Below are positions 12,480 through 21,188 of a stretch of DNA of 64,000 bases, piece by piece. This DNA is from Ceratobasidium sp. AG-K. Lineage: Eukaryota > Basidiomycota > Agaricomycetes > Cantharellales > Ceratobasidiaceae. Below the pieces are notes generated by a model. The model saw nothing but the letters and a program-made list of their open reading frames with translations. It was not told where the DNA came from and did no database searches. Each line of letters opens with the position of its first letter. Position 1 is the stretch's first letter. A program made the translations under genes and the position numbers. The stretch covers positions 1,178,001 to 1,242,000 of the forward strand of contig JAWNGF010000006.1 of NCBI GenBank assembly GCA_037039685.1, written 5' to 3'.

Positions 12480-13812
12480 TTAGCGCAAAACTGACCCACA
12501 TGAAGGAACAAAACACTCATGCCACCGTTCTCCCAGAACTGTGCTGGCATCAATACAGGTGGTACAGCGAGCATTCATGATGATAGGGTTGGAGGGAGTG
12601 AGCCACCCGAACCCGTCCTCCAGGTCGGACGGCACCCAGAACGGCCGCCGTGAGTGCGAGTCGATCAACCACCCGTTATCGTCGATCGCCCAGTCGTCTG
12701 AAGCTGTGGCACCTGCTTGAGTGATGGCAAATAAGTCCTAGATCCGAGCCGTATTGTCCCATGAGCCACAGAGGATGCGTGCACCATCCGGAGAGAATGT
12801 GGCGCAGCTTATCCTGTTCGTGCGCGCCTCAAGCGGGCCGGCCACCATCGTGCCGCTATGTGCGTCCCACACGCGCACTGTTCCATCCTCGGAGCTGGAG
12901 GCGACGAGCGATCCGTCGGGGGAGAATGTGACGGACAAGACCTAGGGACTATGACTTGTGAATGGACCGTGATTGTGTGGTCTCATCGAGTGAAAATGCC
13001 ACGCAGTCGACATGTTTGGTGTGATGATGAGACGTCCAGAGTGATATGGTGCCGCCATTGGCGCCCCATATTCGTACTGCGTTGTCTTCGGAGCCAGAAA
13101 TACTACGAGCGTCATCGGGAGAGAACCCGATCGACGCAGCTCTACTGTAGACTCTGAATTGCTCTGCGATTGATGGACCGGTGTGTGAGGACCATATGTG
13201 GATGGTGCCATTATTGGAGCCCGATGCAATCCGACTTCCATTGGGCGAAAATTCGACCGAGTCGACCGACCCTGTGTGTCCCTCGAACGGGCCAGCAAGT
13301 AATGTGCCCATCGACGCGTCCCACATGCGCAGGGTGAAATCGCGAGAGCCAGACACAATGCACGATCCGTCTGGCGAGAATGACACCGAGGTGACCTCAT
13401 CGGCATGACCTGTGAATGGACCGGCGACGAGTGAGCCGTTATGAATGTCCCAGACGCAGATCGTATAGTCGCCCGAGCCGAAGGCAACGTGGGTACCATC
13501 GGGTGACACGGAGAGAGAGTAGATAGGGTCGGTATGCCCTAAAGCGTCGGTAGTGCCCATCACCCCGTGGCGTGTGCCCCATACGCGGATCGTGCCATCC
13601 TCAGAACCAGATAGGATGCGCGTGGCGTCTGCAGTAAACAGTACCGAATTGACAGGGTCACTGTGCCCCTTGAATGGACCAGCTAGCAGTATGCCAATCA
13701 CTGAATCCCAAATGCGAATCGTCCAATCACCTGAGCCTGATACAACCTCAGAGCCATCGGATGCGAGCGAAGCACACGTGACATCCTAGGTATGACCCTC
13801 AAACGGGCCGGC
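12480..13812 (-). pseudogene. NLR pseudogene piece 5: last WD40 repeats and C-terminal tail
   Basis: On the minus strand, 13790 to 12949 carries WD40 repeats (VNSVLFTADATRILSGSEDG, SVSFSPDGSCIVSGSRD, SVEFSPNGSRIASGS, and others). Part of one repeat is lost near 12970-12980, where the frame changes. Another repeat pair follows (12938-12738), then a tail with GWLIDSHSRRPFWVPSDLE and GERWHECF, matching the C-terminal end of this NLR class. Three TAG stops fall at expected Gln or Trp codons. Confidence 0.85.
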
Positions 13813-13814
13813 TA

Positions 13815-15810
13815 CAGTTAGTTACATTACTATATGCAGAAATCACGTGCAAAGAGGATTTGGCTTGGATCCAAGTAAATCGACCTACAGAAAATGTGTG
13901 TTAAATACAATAAGATAGAGCAGTGTCAGGGCTACATACCATATAAACTGGCGTGTCTTTAGTACCAAAAATGACTGAGTTAAAAAATTACTAAACGCGA
14001 GGCTGTGTCCATACCGTTTTGTAACACACGGTTGTGCTTGAACACTCCCTGTTGGCACTTGTCAACCAGAGGGTTATGGTACCTGCTATTAAACGATTAT
14101 GACACATTTGGGCTACTATCATTGTAGGATGGCTTTATTCAATGGTGAGAGAACTAGAATTGCTAAAGATCCACAAAAAAAGCGCTGAGCAAGGGATTTA
14201 AGGCTCAATGGGTGTGTTATGTTTTTGAGCAACTCTAAATGCCACCTAAGATGCTATTTGGGTAAAAGATTGCTGTAGAGTTACTAGCACAGGTCTTGGG
14301 GTGATTTTACATTTGCTTTCCCATTGAAAACAAGTTTCATATGCGCACACATGAGGCCCACACAGCAATATTACTGCATTTTGGGATGCTTACTCACTGT
14401 CAATTGGCTTGATACTGCCTATACACATGTATAAGTGACAGGAAATTTTGCTGTGCTGAGAATTGCCTTGCTCCAGCACCGCCAATGGGTTGTTAAGAGG
14501 CAAACTTATGGGAGTAAAACAACCCTGTTGCCTTACTCCAGCAAATCTTGGTCACCCCAAGCATTTGAACAGATAATCAAAAAACAGGGCAGCAGTAATG
14601 AGATAAGATCTATGGCTAATCCCTGAATGAGGGTGTCCTTGTTCTAATGAGCTCATAGAGAAACAATTTAGGTTTGCCAAGGTAGGGTGCCAAGGTTGTT
14701 TTCCCTTTGTAAGTTTGCCTCTTCATGGCCCATCAACGGCTTTGGAGCAATGCAATACTCAGTCCTACAGCAGCTCTTGTTATTTATGGATGTCTATAGT
14801 TATCATTGAGCAAGAAAACAACATTTAAGTGCCCCAAAATGCAATAATACTGCTGCCTGGTGTCACGACCTTTTGTTTGCCTCGTTTGTTGCTCTGTTTG
14901 GTCTCGTTCTGCTCGCCTTGGCGCATTTAGTTGCCTTTCTGTAAGCCATGTTCGCGGGACATGCCTGCCTGGCCTGTTCCTTTGTCTCCTAGGACTCCAT
15001 GGACTTATCCCGTTTCCTTTGTTCCCTCTGCGTTTCCCTTGTCGCTTGCTCTCTATTGTACATAGCCACAATAGTGCGTATATATACCAGCAACACAAGT
15101 CTTGCCTCCACAAGACTTGTTCTCTTGTTGTTCTCCCATCACTCATTGCATGACTCACTTAGGCCTTAGTTGCCGCCCATTCGACCTTTGCTGTTGTCCC
15201 AACCCCCATCCTCACTGCCTGTGGAGTCTTGGCCTCCAAGGTTTGGTAGGGTTGTGACACCTGGGCCACATGTATGTGCAAACAAAACATGTTTCCAATG
15301 GGAAAACAAATGTAAAGTACACAAAAAAAACCCCTTCTGATTGATTTAATGAACTATTCTACCCAATGAAAACGTCAATTCATGTCCAAGGCCTCTCAAA
15401 AATGTATGACACCCATTGAGCCTTAAGCCCCCTGCTCTGTGCCTTGTTTCACATCTATTTAGCAACCTGGGATCTCTTATCATCTAAGAAAGTTACCCTG
15501 AGATAGTGATACACCAGTTTTAGTATAATACTCTAACCACGGGTAGTATACTGCCTGAGTTGATTAGCACCAATGGGGGGTGCTCAAGCTCAAGTGTGTG
15601 TTACAAAACAGTATGGGCACAGCCTCATGTTTAGTAATTTTTTAACTCAGTCATTTTTGGTGCTACAGACACTCCAGTTTATACTGTATGTAGCCCTGAC
15701 ACTGCTCTATCTTATTGTATTTAACACACATTTTCTGTATGTTGATTTACTTGGATCCAAGCCAAATCCTCTTTGCACGTGATTTCTGCATATAGTAATG
15801 TAACTAACTG
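13815..15810. mobile_element. Foldback element with very long inverted repeats, TA target duplication
   Basis: The ends are perfect inverted repeats beginning CAGTTAGTTACATTAC, flanked by TA at 13813-13814 and 15811-15812. The inverted similarity continues past the ends, with rising divergence, through about 13815-14540 and 15810-14690, so most of the element is one giant palindrome with a loop of roughly 120-150 bp. Without the later solo LTR and its target copy it would be 1,592 bp. No transposase frame is present, so it is non-autonomous. TA duplication and CAGT-type ends fit Tc1/mariner-like mobilisation. Excision restores the WD40 frame of the host pseudogene. Confidence 0.85.
14861..15259 (+). 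repeat. Solo LTR of the B/E gypsy family
   Basis: A 399-bp LTR, TGTCACGACC..GGTTGTGACA, with 5-bp target duplication CCTGG at 14856-14860 and 15260-15264. It resembles the LTRs of elements B and E, including the TATATATACC box and the CAAGTCTTG..CAAGACTTG hairpin. It sits in the right arm of the foldback element, so it is younger than that element. Confidence 0.92.
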
Positions 15811-16444
15811 TAGCAACATGCCGCTGGGCATGCCCTACACTCTAGCAATCCAGTACTCCTAGCCAGAAGGGAGGCGCAATCCGTTGGAGGAATAAGCAAT
15901 GGAGCGCACTGCCTCAGATGTCCCTGGATTGATCCCTGAACGACCATGCGGGTCTGCCAGTCGCATACCCAAATTGTGCAGTCACCGGAGCCAGAGGCAA
16001 GATGCCTCCGGTTTGGCGAAAATGCGACGGGCCACACCCCGTCCTGATATCCCTCAAGAGATTCACCAATTGGAGCGCCTGAGTGCGCATCCCAGGTTCG
16101 AATCGCACGATCTTCCGAGCCGGAAGCAAGGTGAACTCCATTGAACGGGAATACTACAGAGCGCACAATTTGAGAGTGGCTGCACAACGGACCAGTGATT
16201 GCGTTGCCTCTATTTGCATCCCAGATTTGTATTGTTTGATCTGTTGAACCAGGAGAAATGCGGGTGTCGTCAGGAGAGTATGCAATCAAGAGGACCTTGT
16301 TGTGATGCCCCTCCAGTGGTCCGGTTATGCGAGCGCCACTGAATGTATCCCATATGCTTGCTTCCTCACTTTCCGCGTCGTAGTGACCAGATCCGCAGGA
16401 AATATGTTTGCCATCGCACGAGTGGGCAATACTGTGAACAGGGT
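15811..16444 (-). pseudogene. NLR pseudogene piece 4: WD40 repeats
   Basis: Reads on the minus strand from VHSIAHSCDGKHISCGSG at the edge of element A through LLIAYSPDDTRISPGS, VRSVVFPFNGVHLASGS and VWPVAFSPNRRHLASGS. A base is missing near 15930, after which the reading continues in another frame as VRSIAYSSNGLRL with TAG at two expected Trp codons (15859-15861, 15835-15837). It ends at the foldback element. Confidence 0.85.
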
Positions 16445-16901
16445 TGTCGTAAGCTTCTTCTTGGTGGCTTATGAGACAAGCCGCGATGGAGAGTGGACGG
16501 CACTAAGACCTAAGAGACCTCTTGAACCGCAACACACTTAAGCGTCTGTAGGCTCTTGAGGGTAGGAGTGGTTCTAAGTGTCACTCAGAGGGGATGTTTT
16601 GACGAGACAAAACAAGCTGGGGTTGCCAGGCTTGTTGGTCCGCTATATATATTCAGAAAGAGGCCAAGTCATACAGAGCGCAGCCACATGAGTCACACAG
16701 TCTACCAGTCAGGAGTGTCCATGTGAGTCATGCTGTATGAACAGACATGACTCGTACAAAGCACAGCCGCGTTACACAATGTAACAGAATAACCACAAGA
16801 AGGTGGCAACGCGGCAAACAGAAACGGGAACGTAACACAAAAAAGGAAGACAGGCGGGCGAGACACAGAGCGAGTCCGATGGAGTGAGCTGGCTCACGAC
16901 A
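16445..16901 (-). repeat. 3' LTR of element A
   Basis: 457 bp with TG..CA ends. On the minus strand a TATATATA box (about 16643-16652) precedes an ACAAGC..GCTTGT hairpin, whose distal arm (16607-16618) is complementary to the primer site next to the other LTR. Confidence 0.95.
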
Positions 16902-16942
16902 TTACTCCCCCCTTAGAGTCCGTTTGGGGGACCTGAACGGAC

Positions 16943-17707
16943 CTACTGCACTGCACAGTCCTTTTCCTTCTTCAGCATATATTCTTCCAACCCCTCCTTG
17001 TCCTCCAAGGTAAGGTCGATCGGGTTGAAGGCGGTATTTCCCGGTTCGTCCGAGAACTTCTCCCATTCTTCCCAAGTCTCCTCCTTCGTCCAGTCCGCCT
17101 TGGACCAGTCCAAAACCCTTCCCTGAGCCTCCACGAACTCCTTGTCCCATTGTCGCACGTCCGGCTCTGTCTCCTTCCATGCTGACACGTCCACTTCCTC
17201 CCACTTCCACCAATTTGGCGCCCATTCGAATTTCTCCTTCTGGTACCTTCCCCTCTCCAGCTTCCAGTCGCTCAGGTCCCTTTCGTAGTTGGCGTCCCAG
17301 GCGTCGTTCCACCGTGGTCGCAAGGTTGGTTGCCTCCCGTCGTACCCTGGTACCCACTCGCTTGAGTATGCCCCTTCTTGTCCCCATTCGACGACTCCGA
17401 GCATGTGGGTGGATAGTAGGACCACCTCTGATACTTGGAAGGCCGCGCATCCTTGACAGACGAAAATGTCTTTTCTTGTGAGTTGCATTTTCGTCGGCCA
17501 TTTTGTGCCGACCCACTGGAATTCACCCAAGTCTGAGTGGAGAACGTCGTCCGAGGCCCTAAAGTGCATTCTTCCCGAGCTTTGCTGGGACCTTTTGAAG
17601 ACGTAGAGAGCGGCTCCGGCGTCGAGGATTCGCGCCGTTGCGAATGCTGGTCCGTCCAGGACACGGGTGAGGTTGTTGACGATCGTGGAGCGGGAGACGG
17701 CAGGCAT
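16943..17707 (-). CDS. Element A ORF3: accessory protein of unknown function, 254 aa
   Basis: Starts at the ATG of MPAVSRSTIVNNL, preceded by a good context and, 105 bp upstream, a GATAAAAG box. It lies downstream of the chromodomain and overlaps the C-terminal tail of the pol frame in another frame. The N-terminal ~130 residues are compact (AALYVFKRSQQSSGRMHF, FVCQGCAAFQVSEVVLL); the middle is acidic and Trp-rich with Trp every 5-12 residues; the C-terminus has PIDLTLEDKEGLEE (IDLT about residues 230-233), like a SUMO-interacting motif. The copy in element D has the same length and about 93% identical residues where it overlaps pol, while the overlapping pol tail has diverged far more. ORF3 is therefore the selected frame. 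I recognise no family. Confidence 0.8.
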   Translation of the reverse strand: MPAVSRSTIVNNLTRVLDGPAFATARILDAGAALYVFKRSQQSSGRMHFRASDDVLHSDLGEFQWVGTKWPTKMQLTRKDIFVCQGCAAFQVSEVVLLSTHMLGVVEWGQEGAYSSEWVPGYDGRQPTLRPRWNDAWDANYERDLSDWKLERGRYQKEKFEWAPNWWKWEEVDVSAWKETEPDVRQWDKEFVEAQGRVLDWSKADWTKEETWEEWEKFSDEPGNTAFNPIDLTLEDKEGLEEYMLKKEKDCAVQ

Positions 17708-20700
17708 TTTGGAGAGCAGAAAAGATTTAGTGAGTTGAGAGCGGAGTGGAGTTTGGAGTAGTAGCAAGTTTTGCAAGTGATACTACTGGTTTCGCCCCCT
17801 CTCCCTTTTATCTTCCCTGGAGTGTAGTTAGATGGCGTGGGAGCCTCAGGGTGTCGGCGTAGAAGATCCTTGATGATCCTTGAGAGGTGACCAAAATCTT
17901 CCGCCCTTTGTTCTGTGTCTTCTTCACTTCCATACCCCTTCCATCTGACCCTGTAAAAAAGACCGTCCTTTGTCTCTTTCCAGTCCAAAATCTTCTCTAC
18001 TTTGTATTCTTCTTCTCCTTCTTCTGTTATGATCGGTGGTGGTCGGGGTTGGTTACGGCTGAATTCAGTGTCTCCTTTGTAAGGGCTGAGCAAATCAATG
18101 TGGAAAACAGGGTGCACCCTCATTGTTGCCGGCAAATCAAGCTCGTAAGCGTGTGACCCTATCTGTCGCTTCACAACAAATGGTCCGTGCTTTTTGTTGT
18201 CCAGTTTCTTTGAAGGTCTTTTTGTTTGAATGTTCTTCCCCAGCAGCCACACTAGGTCTCCTTCTTGGTACTTATTCTTTGGTTCTTCTTCTGGAAGTTT
18301 CTGGGTTTCCATTGATGCAATTGCTTCGTCGCGGATCTTACGCCATTTTCCTGTGATGTTGTTTGCTTCAGGAACTGCTGATTCTTCTGCTGATATGTTC
18401 CACAGTGGTTCCCTCCCGTAGACAATTTCGAAAGGGGAACTACCTGTTATGCGGTGCTTCTGTAGATTATAGCTGAACTCCGCAATTGGTAACAAGTCCG
18501 CCCAATCATCCTGCCGGTAGTTGACGAACGATCGCAGCCAGCCTTCCATCCATTGGTTGATCCTTTCCGTTATTCCGTCTGTTTGGGGGTGGTAGGCAGT
18601 ACTGAAACCTGGGCTAGTTCCAATCTTCTCATAAATGGCTTTCATAAGTTTGGAATTGAAAGTAGTCCCTCGGTCTGAGATTGTGCTTTTTGGAAAACCG
18701 TGCAACTTCCAAACATTTGTGATGAAGAGATTTGCAAGGTCGCTTGCCGTGTGAGATTCTTTGCAGGGTATGAAGTGCGCCATTCTTGAGAATCGGTCCA
18801 CCACTACTAAGATGCTATCTGACCCTCTGGATTTTGGCAATTTCACCACGAAGTCGAACGCTATGTCTTCCCACGGTCCCTTTGGAATCTCCAGAGGCTT
18901 GATCGGGACTATTGATTTCGATCCCTTTGTCCGTTGGCAGGTCTCGCATGATTCCACGTATCTGTTTATGCTTTGCTTCATTCCTGGCCAGAAGTATCTT
19001 CTTGATATTAGTTCCAGTGTTCTAGCCTGTCCTTGATGTCCTGCGATTTTTGAGTCGTGATGAACTCGCATGACGGCTAGTCTGGATTCCTTATCTTCCG
19101 GCACGTAGATTCTACCCTTAAACCATAATAGTCCCTCCTTGAAATCATAGTCTTTTGTGCTGTGTTGTAGGGCTTTTGGTAACGTTTCCCTTGACTTGCA
19201 GATTTCTTTGATTTGTGCCAGTTCTTCATCTGTTTCCTGAGCCTCTTTGATAGTTTCTATGATGTTCGTGTCAACTTGTCCCATAAATCCCTTGAACCTT
19301 TCGGCAGATATCATAACTTGTTCAGGTGTTGGAATGTCTTCATGGTCTGATCGTCTTGACAATAGGTCTGGTTTTGATGACAGGATTCCGGGCCGGTATA
19401 TGATGTTGAAGTTATAGGAAGCAAGCAATTGGTGCCATCTTGCGTGTCGGCGGTTGAAAGTTCTTGCTTCCTTCCAGAACTGTAGGTTCCTATGATCGGT
19501 GTAGATGGTAATAGGTTCCTTTGTTCCTTCGAGGTAAAGCCTCCAATGTGTTAAAGATTCTATGATCGCCATAAGTTCCTTATCGTGGACGTCGTAGTTG
19601 AGTTGAGCCTCATTGAAAGATTTTGAAAGAAACGCAATAGGGTGTAGGTAGCCATCATTTTGCCTTTGCGACAGGATTGCTCCCATTGCTACTCCGCTTG
19701 CGTCTGTTTCCAAGAAGAAGGGTTTGTCCGGGTTTGGATGGCGTAGTGTGGGCTCCTTGCTGATTTCCATTTTTAGGGCTTCAAATGCTTCCTGCTGATC
19801 GCTTCCCCATTCCCATTTGTTCTCCTTTCTTGTTAAGGATGTCAGGGGTTTTGCTAATCGGCTGAAATTTGGTACAAATCTTCGGTAGAAGTTTGCGAAT
19901 CCTAGGAATGCTTGGACCTGTTTGAGTGTTCTTGGTTCCTTCCACTCCTTTATTGCCTTGACCTTTTCTTCCTCCATTGAGATGCCCGAATCGCTGATTC
20001 CAAGTCCAGTATATGTCAATTTGGTGACAAAGAATTCGCATTTTGGAAGCTTTGCAAAAAGGTTTTCTTCCAGTAAGATTTTTAGCACTTTCCTGACATC
20101 CACGGTATGTTGACTTCTGTTCTTAGAGAAAACTAGGATGTCGTCGATATATACTATGACACATACGTCGATGAGATCATGGAAGATGTGGTTCATATAT
20201 CTTTGGAATATGGCGGGCGCGTTTTTTAGTCCAAAAGGCATGACAACATATTCGCATAGTCCTTCTTTTGTTCTGAAGGCTGTCTTCCATTCGTCGCCTT
20301 CCCTAATTCTGATATTGTTGAAACCCATGCGTAAATCGATCTTGGAGAAAATCTTTGCGTCCTTGATCTTATCCAAGAGGTCTTCCATTAGGGGCATTGG
20401 GAATCTGTCGTCCTTTGTAATGGCGTTTACTCCTCTAAGATCTTGAACAAGTCGTAGTTGCCGGACTGCCCCTGGATTCTTGGGATCGATCGGCTTTTTG
20501 ACAAAGAAGCAAGGTGATGCAATGGGTGATTTGCTTGGCCGAATTTTCCCGGTTGCCATTTCTTCATCCAAGTATTCTCTCAGTGCAATTGACTCTGCTG
20601 GAGAGAGTGGGATAGGTCTGGCTGGTTTCGGGAGTTCAGCTCCTTCCTTGAAGTCGATGGCACAGTCGTATGGGCGGTGATCTGGGATTCTCTTGAATTT

Positions 20701-21186
20701 TTCTTCGCTAAAGACGTCGGCAAACTCCTTGAATTCTTCGGGCAGGTCGTCTATTGAGGCCGTCCTTGCTTGAATGGCTTCCGATCGCCATGATATGTGC
20801 TTTGTTTTCCAATCGATGACAGGGTTTGATTCCTCTAACCATTCCAATCCTAGGATAAGTTTAGTTTCTCCAGTGGGCATAGCGAAGAAGATTTGTTTGA
20901 AGGTTTTCCCCTCCACTTCCATTTCCAGCTTTGCTTTGAAACGAATTTGGTGAGAGAGTTCTTTCCCTTGGATACCAATTACCCTTCTGGGAGTGGAGAG
21001 TTCTATGAGTGGAATGTTGTTGGACCGAGCCCACGAAATGTCCAGGAAGTTCTTTGATGCTCCAGAATCGATGAGGGTTGGGATAGGTTCTGTGATTCCG
21101 GTAACGTTTGCGTAAACAATGGTAGATTCATTTGTTGCTCTAAAGTACATTGTTTCCGTTGCCGGTTTCTTGGTCTCTCCACACAC
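17272..21186 (-). CDS. pol: Element A Pol polyprotein (PR-RT-RNaseH-IN-chromodomain)
   Basis: The frame is open from upstream of 21186 and is reached by a -1 shift at 21207-21213. Numbering from 21186: protease LIDSGAS (38-44), reverse transcriptase YIDD (346-349), RNase H ETDAS (about 493), integrase zinc knot with HH (709-710) and CETC (747-750), DD35E catalytic set D778, D838, E874, and a chromodomain (about 1059-1112) with VEKIL and RWKGYG. The usual Trp-Glu-Pro after the chromodomain core is replaced by DTEQRAEDF. The tail after about residue 1120 is low-complexity, overlaps ORF3 and is poorly conserved in D, so it may not be functional. All catalytic residues are present. Confidence 0.95.
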   Translation of the reverse strand: MCGETKKPATETMYFRATNESTIVYANVTGITEPIPTLIDSGASKNFLDISWARSNNIPLIELSTPRRVIGIQGKELSHQIRFKAKLEMEVEGKTFKQIFFAMPTGETKLILGLEWLEESNPVIDWKTKHISWRSEAIQARTASIDDLPEEFKEFADVFSEEKFKRIPDHRPYDCAIDFKEGAELPKPARPIPLSPAESIALREYLDEEMATGKIRPSKSPIASPCFFVKKPIDPKNPGAVRQLRLVQDLRGVNAITKDDRFPMPLMEDLLDKIKDAKIFSKIDLRMGFNNIRIREGDEWKTAFRTKEGLCEYVVMPFGLKNAPAIFQRYMNHIFHDLIDVCVIVYIDDILVFSKNRSQHTVDVRKVLKILLEENLFAKLPKCEFFVTKLTYTGLGISDSGISMEEEKVKAIKEWKEPRTLKQVQAFLGFANFYRRFVPNFSRLAKPLTSLTRKENKWEWGSDQQEAFEALKMEISKEPTLRHPNPDKPFFLETDASGVAMGAILSQRQNDGYLHPIAFLSKSFNEAQLNYDVHDKELMAIIESLTHWRLYLEGTKEPITIYTDHRNLQFWKEARTFNRRHARWHQLLASYNFNIIYRPGILSSKPDLLSRRSDHEDIPTPEQVMISAERFKGFMGQVDTNIIETIKEAQETDEELAQIKEICKSRETLPKALQHSTKDYDFKEGLLWFKGRIYVPEDKESRLAVMRVHHDSKIAGHQGQARTLELISRRYFWPGMKQSINRYVESCETCQRTKGSKSIVPIKPLEIPKGPWEDIAFDFVVKLPKSRGSDSILVVVDRFSRMAHFIPCKESHTASDLANLFITNVWKLHGFPKSTISDRGTTFNSKLMKAIYEKIGTSPGFSTAYHPQTDGITERINQWMEGWLRSFVNYRQDDWADLLPIAEFSYNLQKHRITGSSPFEIVYGREPLWNISAEESAVPEANNITGKWRKIRDEAIASMETQKLPEEEPKNKYQEGDLVWLLGKNIQTKRPSKKLDNKKHGPFVVKRQIGSHAYELDLPATMRVHPVFHIDLLSPYKGDTEFSRNQPRPPPIITEEGEEEYKVEKILDWKETKDGLFYRVRWKGYGSEEDTEQRAEDFGHLSRIIKDLLRRHPEAPTPSNYTPGKIKGRGGETSSITCKTCYYSKLHSALNSLNLFCSPKCLPSPAPRSSTTSPVSWTDQHSQRRESSTPEPLSTSSKGPSKAREECTLGPRTTFSTQTWVNSSGSAQNGRRKCNSQEKTFSSVKDARPSKYQRWSYYPPTCSESSNGDKKGHTQASGYQGTTGGNQPCDHGGTTPGTPTTKGT
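17805..17812 (-). promoter_or_regulatory. TATA-like box before ORF3 of element A
   Basis: GATAAAAG on the minus strand, 105 bp upstream of the ORF3 ATG; the same box with the same spacing is in element D. A candidate internal promoter for a short ORF3 transcript. Confidence 0.45.
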
Positions 21187-21188
21187 AG

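Noticed and set aside
17272..17700. C-terminal tail of A Pol as a functional domain
   Set aside because: Low complexity, overlaps ORF3 and diverges strongly between A and D; treated as a by-product of the ORF3 frame.
16943..17776. ORF3 as a retroviral-type envelope gene
   Set aside because: No signal peptide, no membrane helix and no cleavage site; only the position resembles env.
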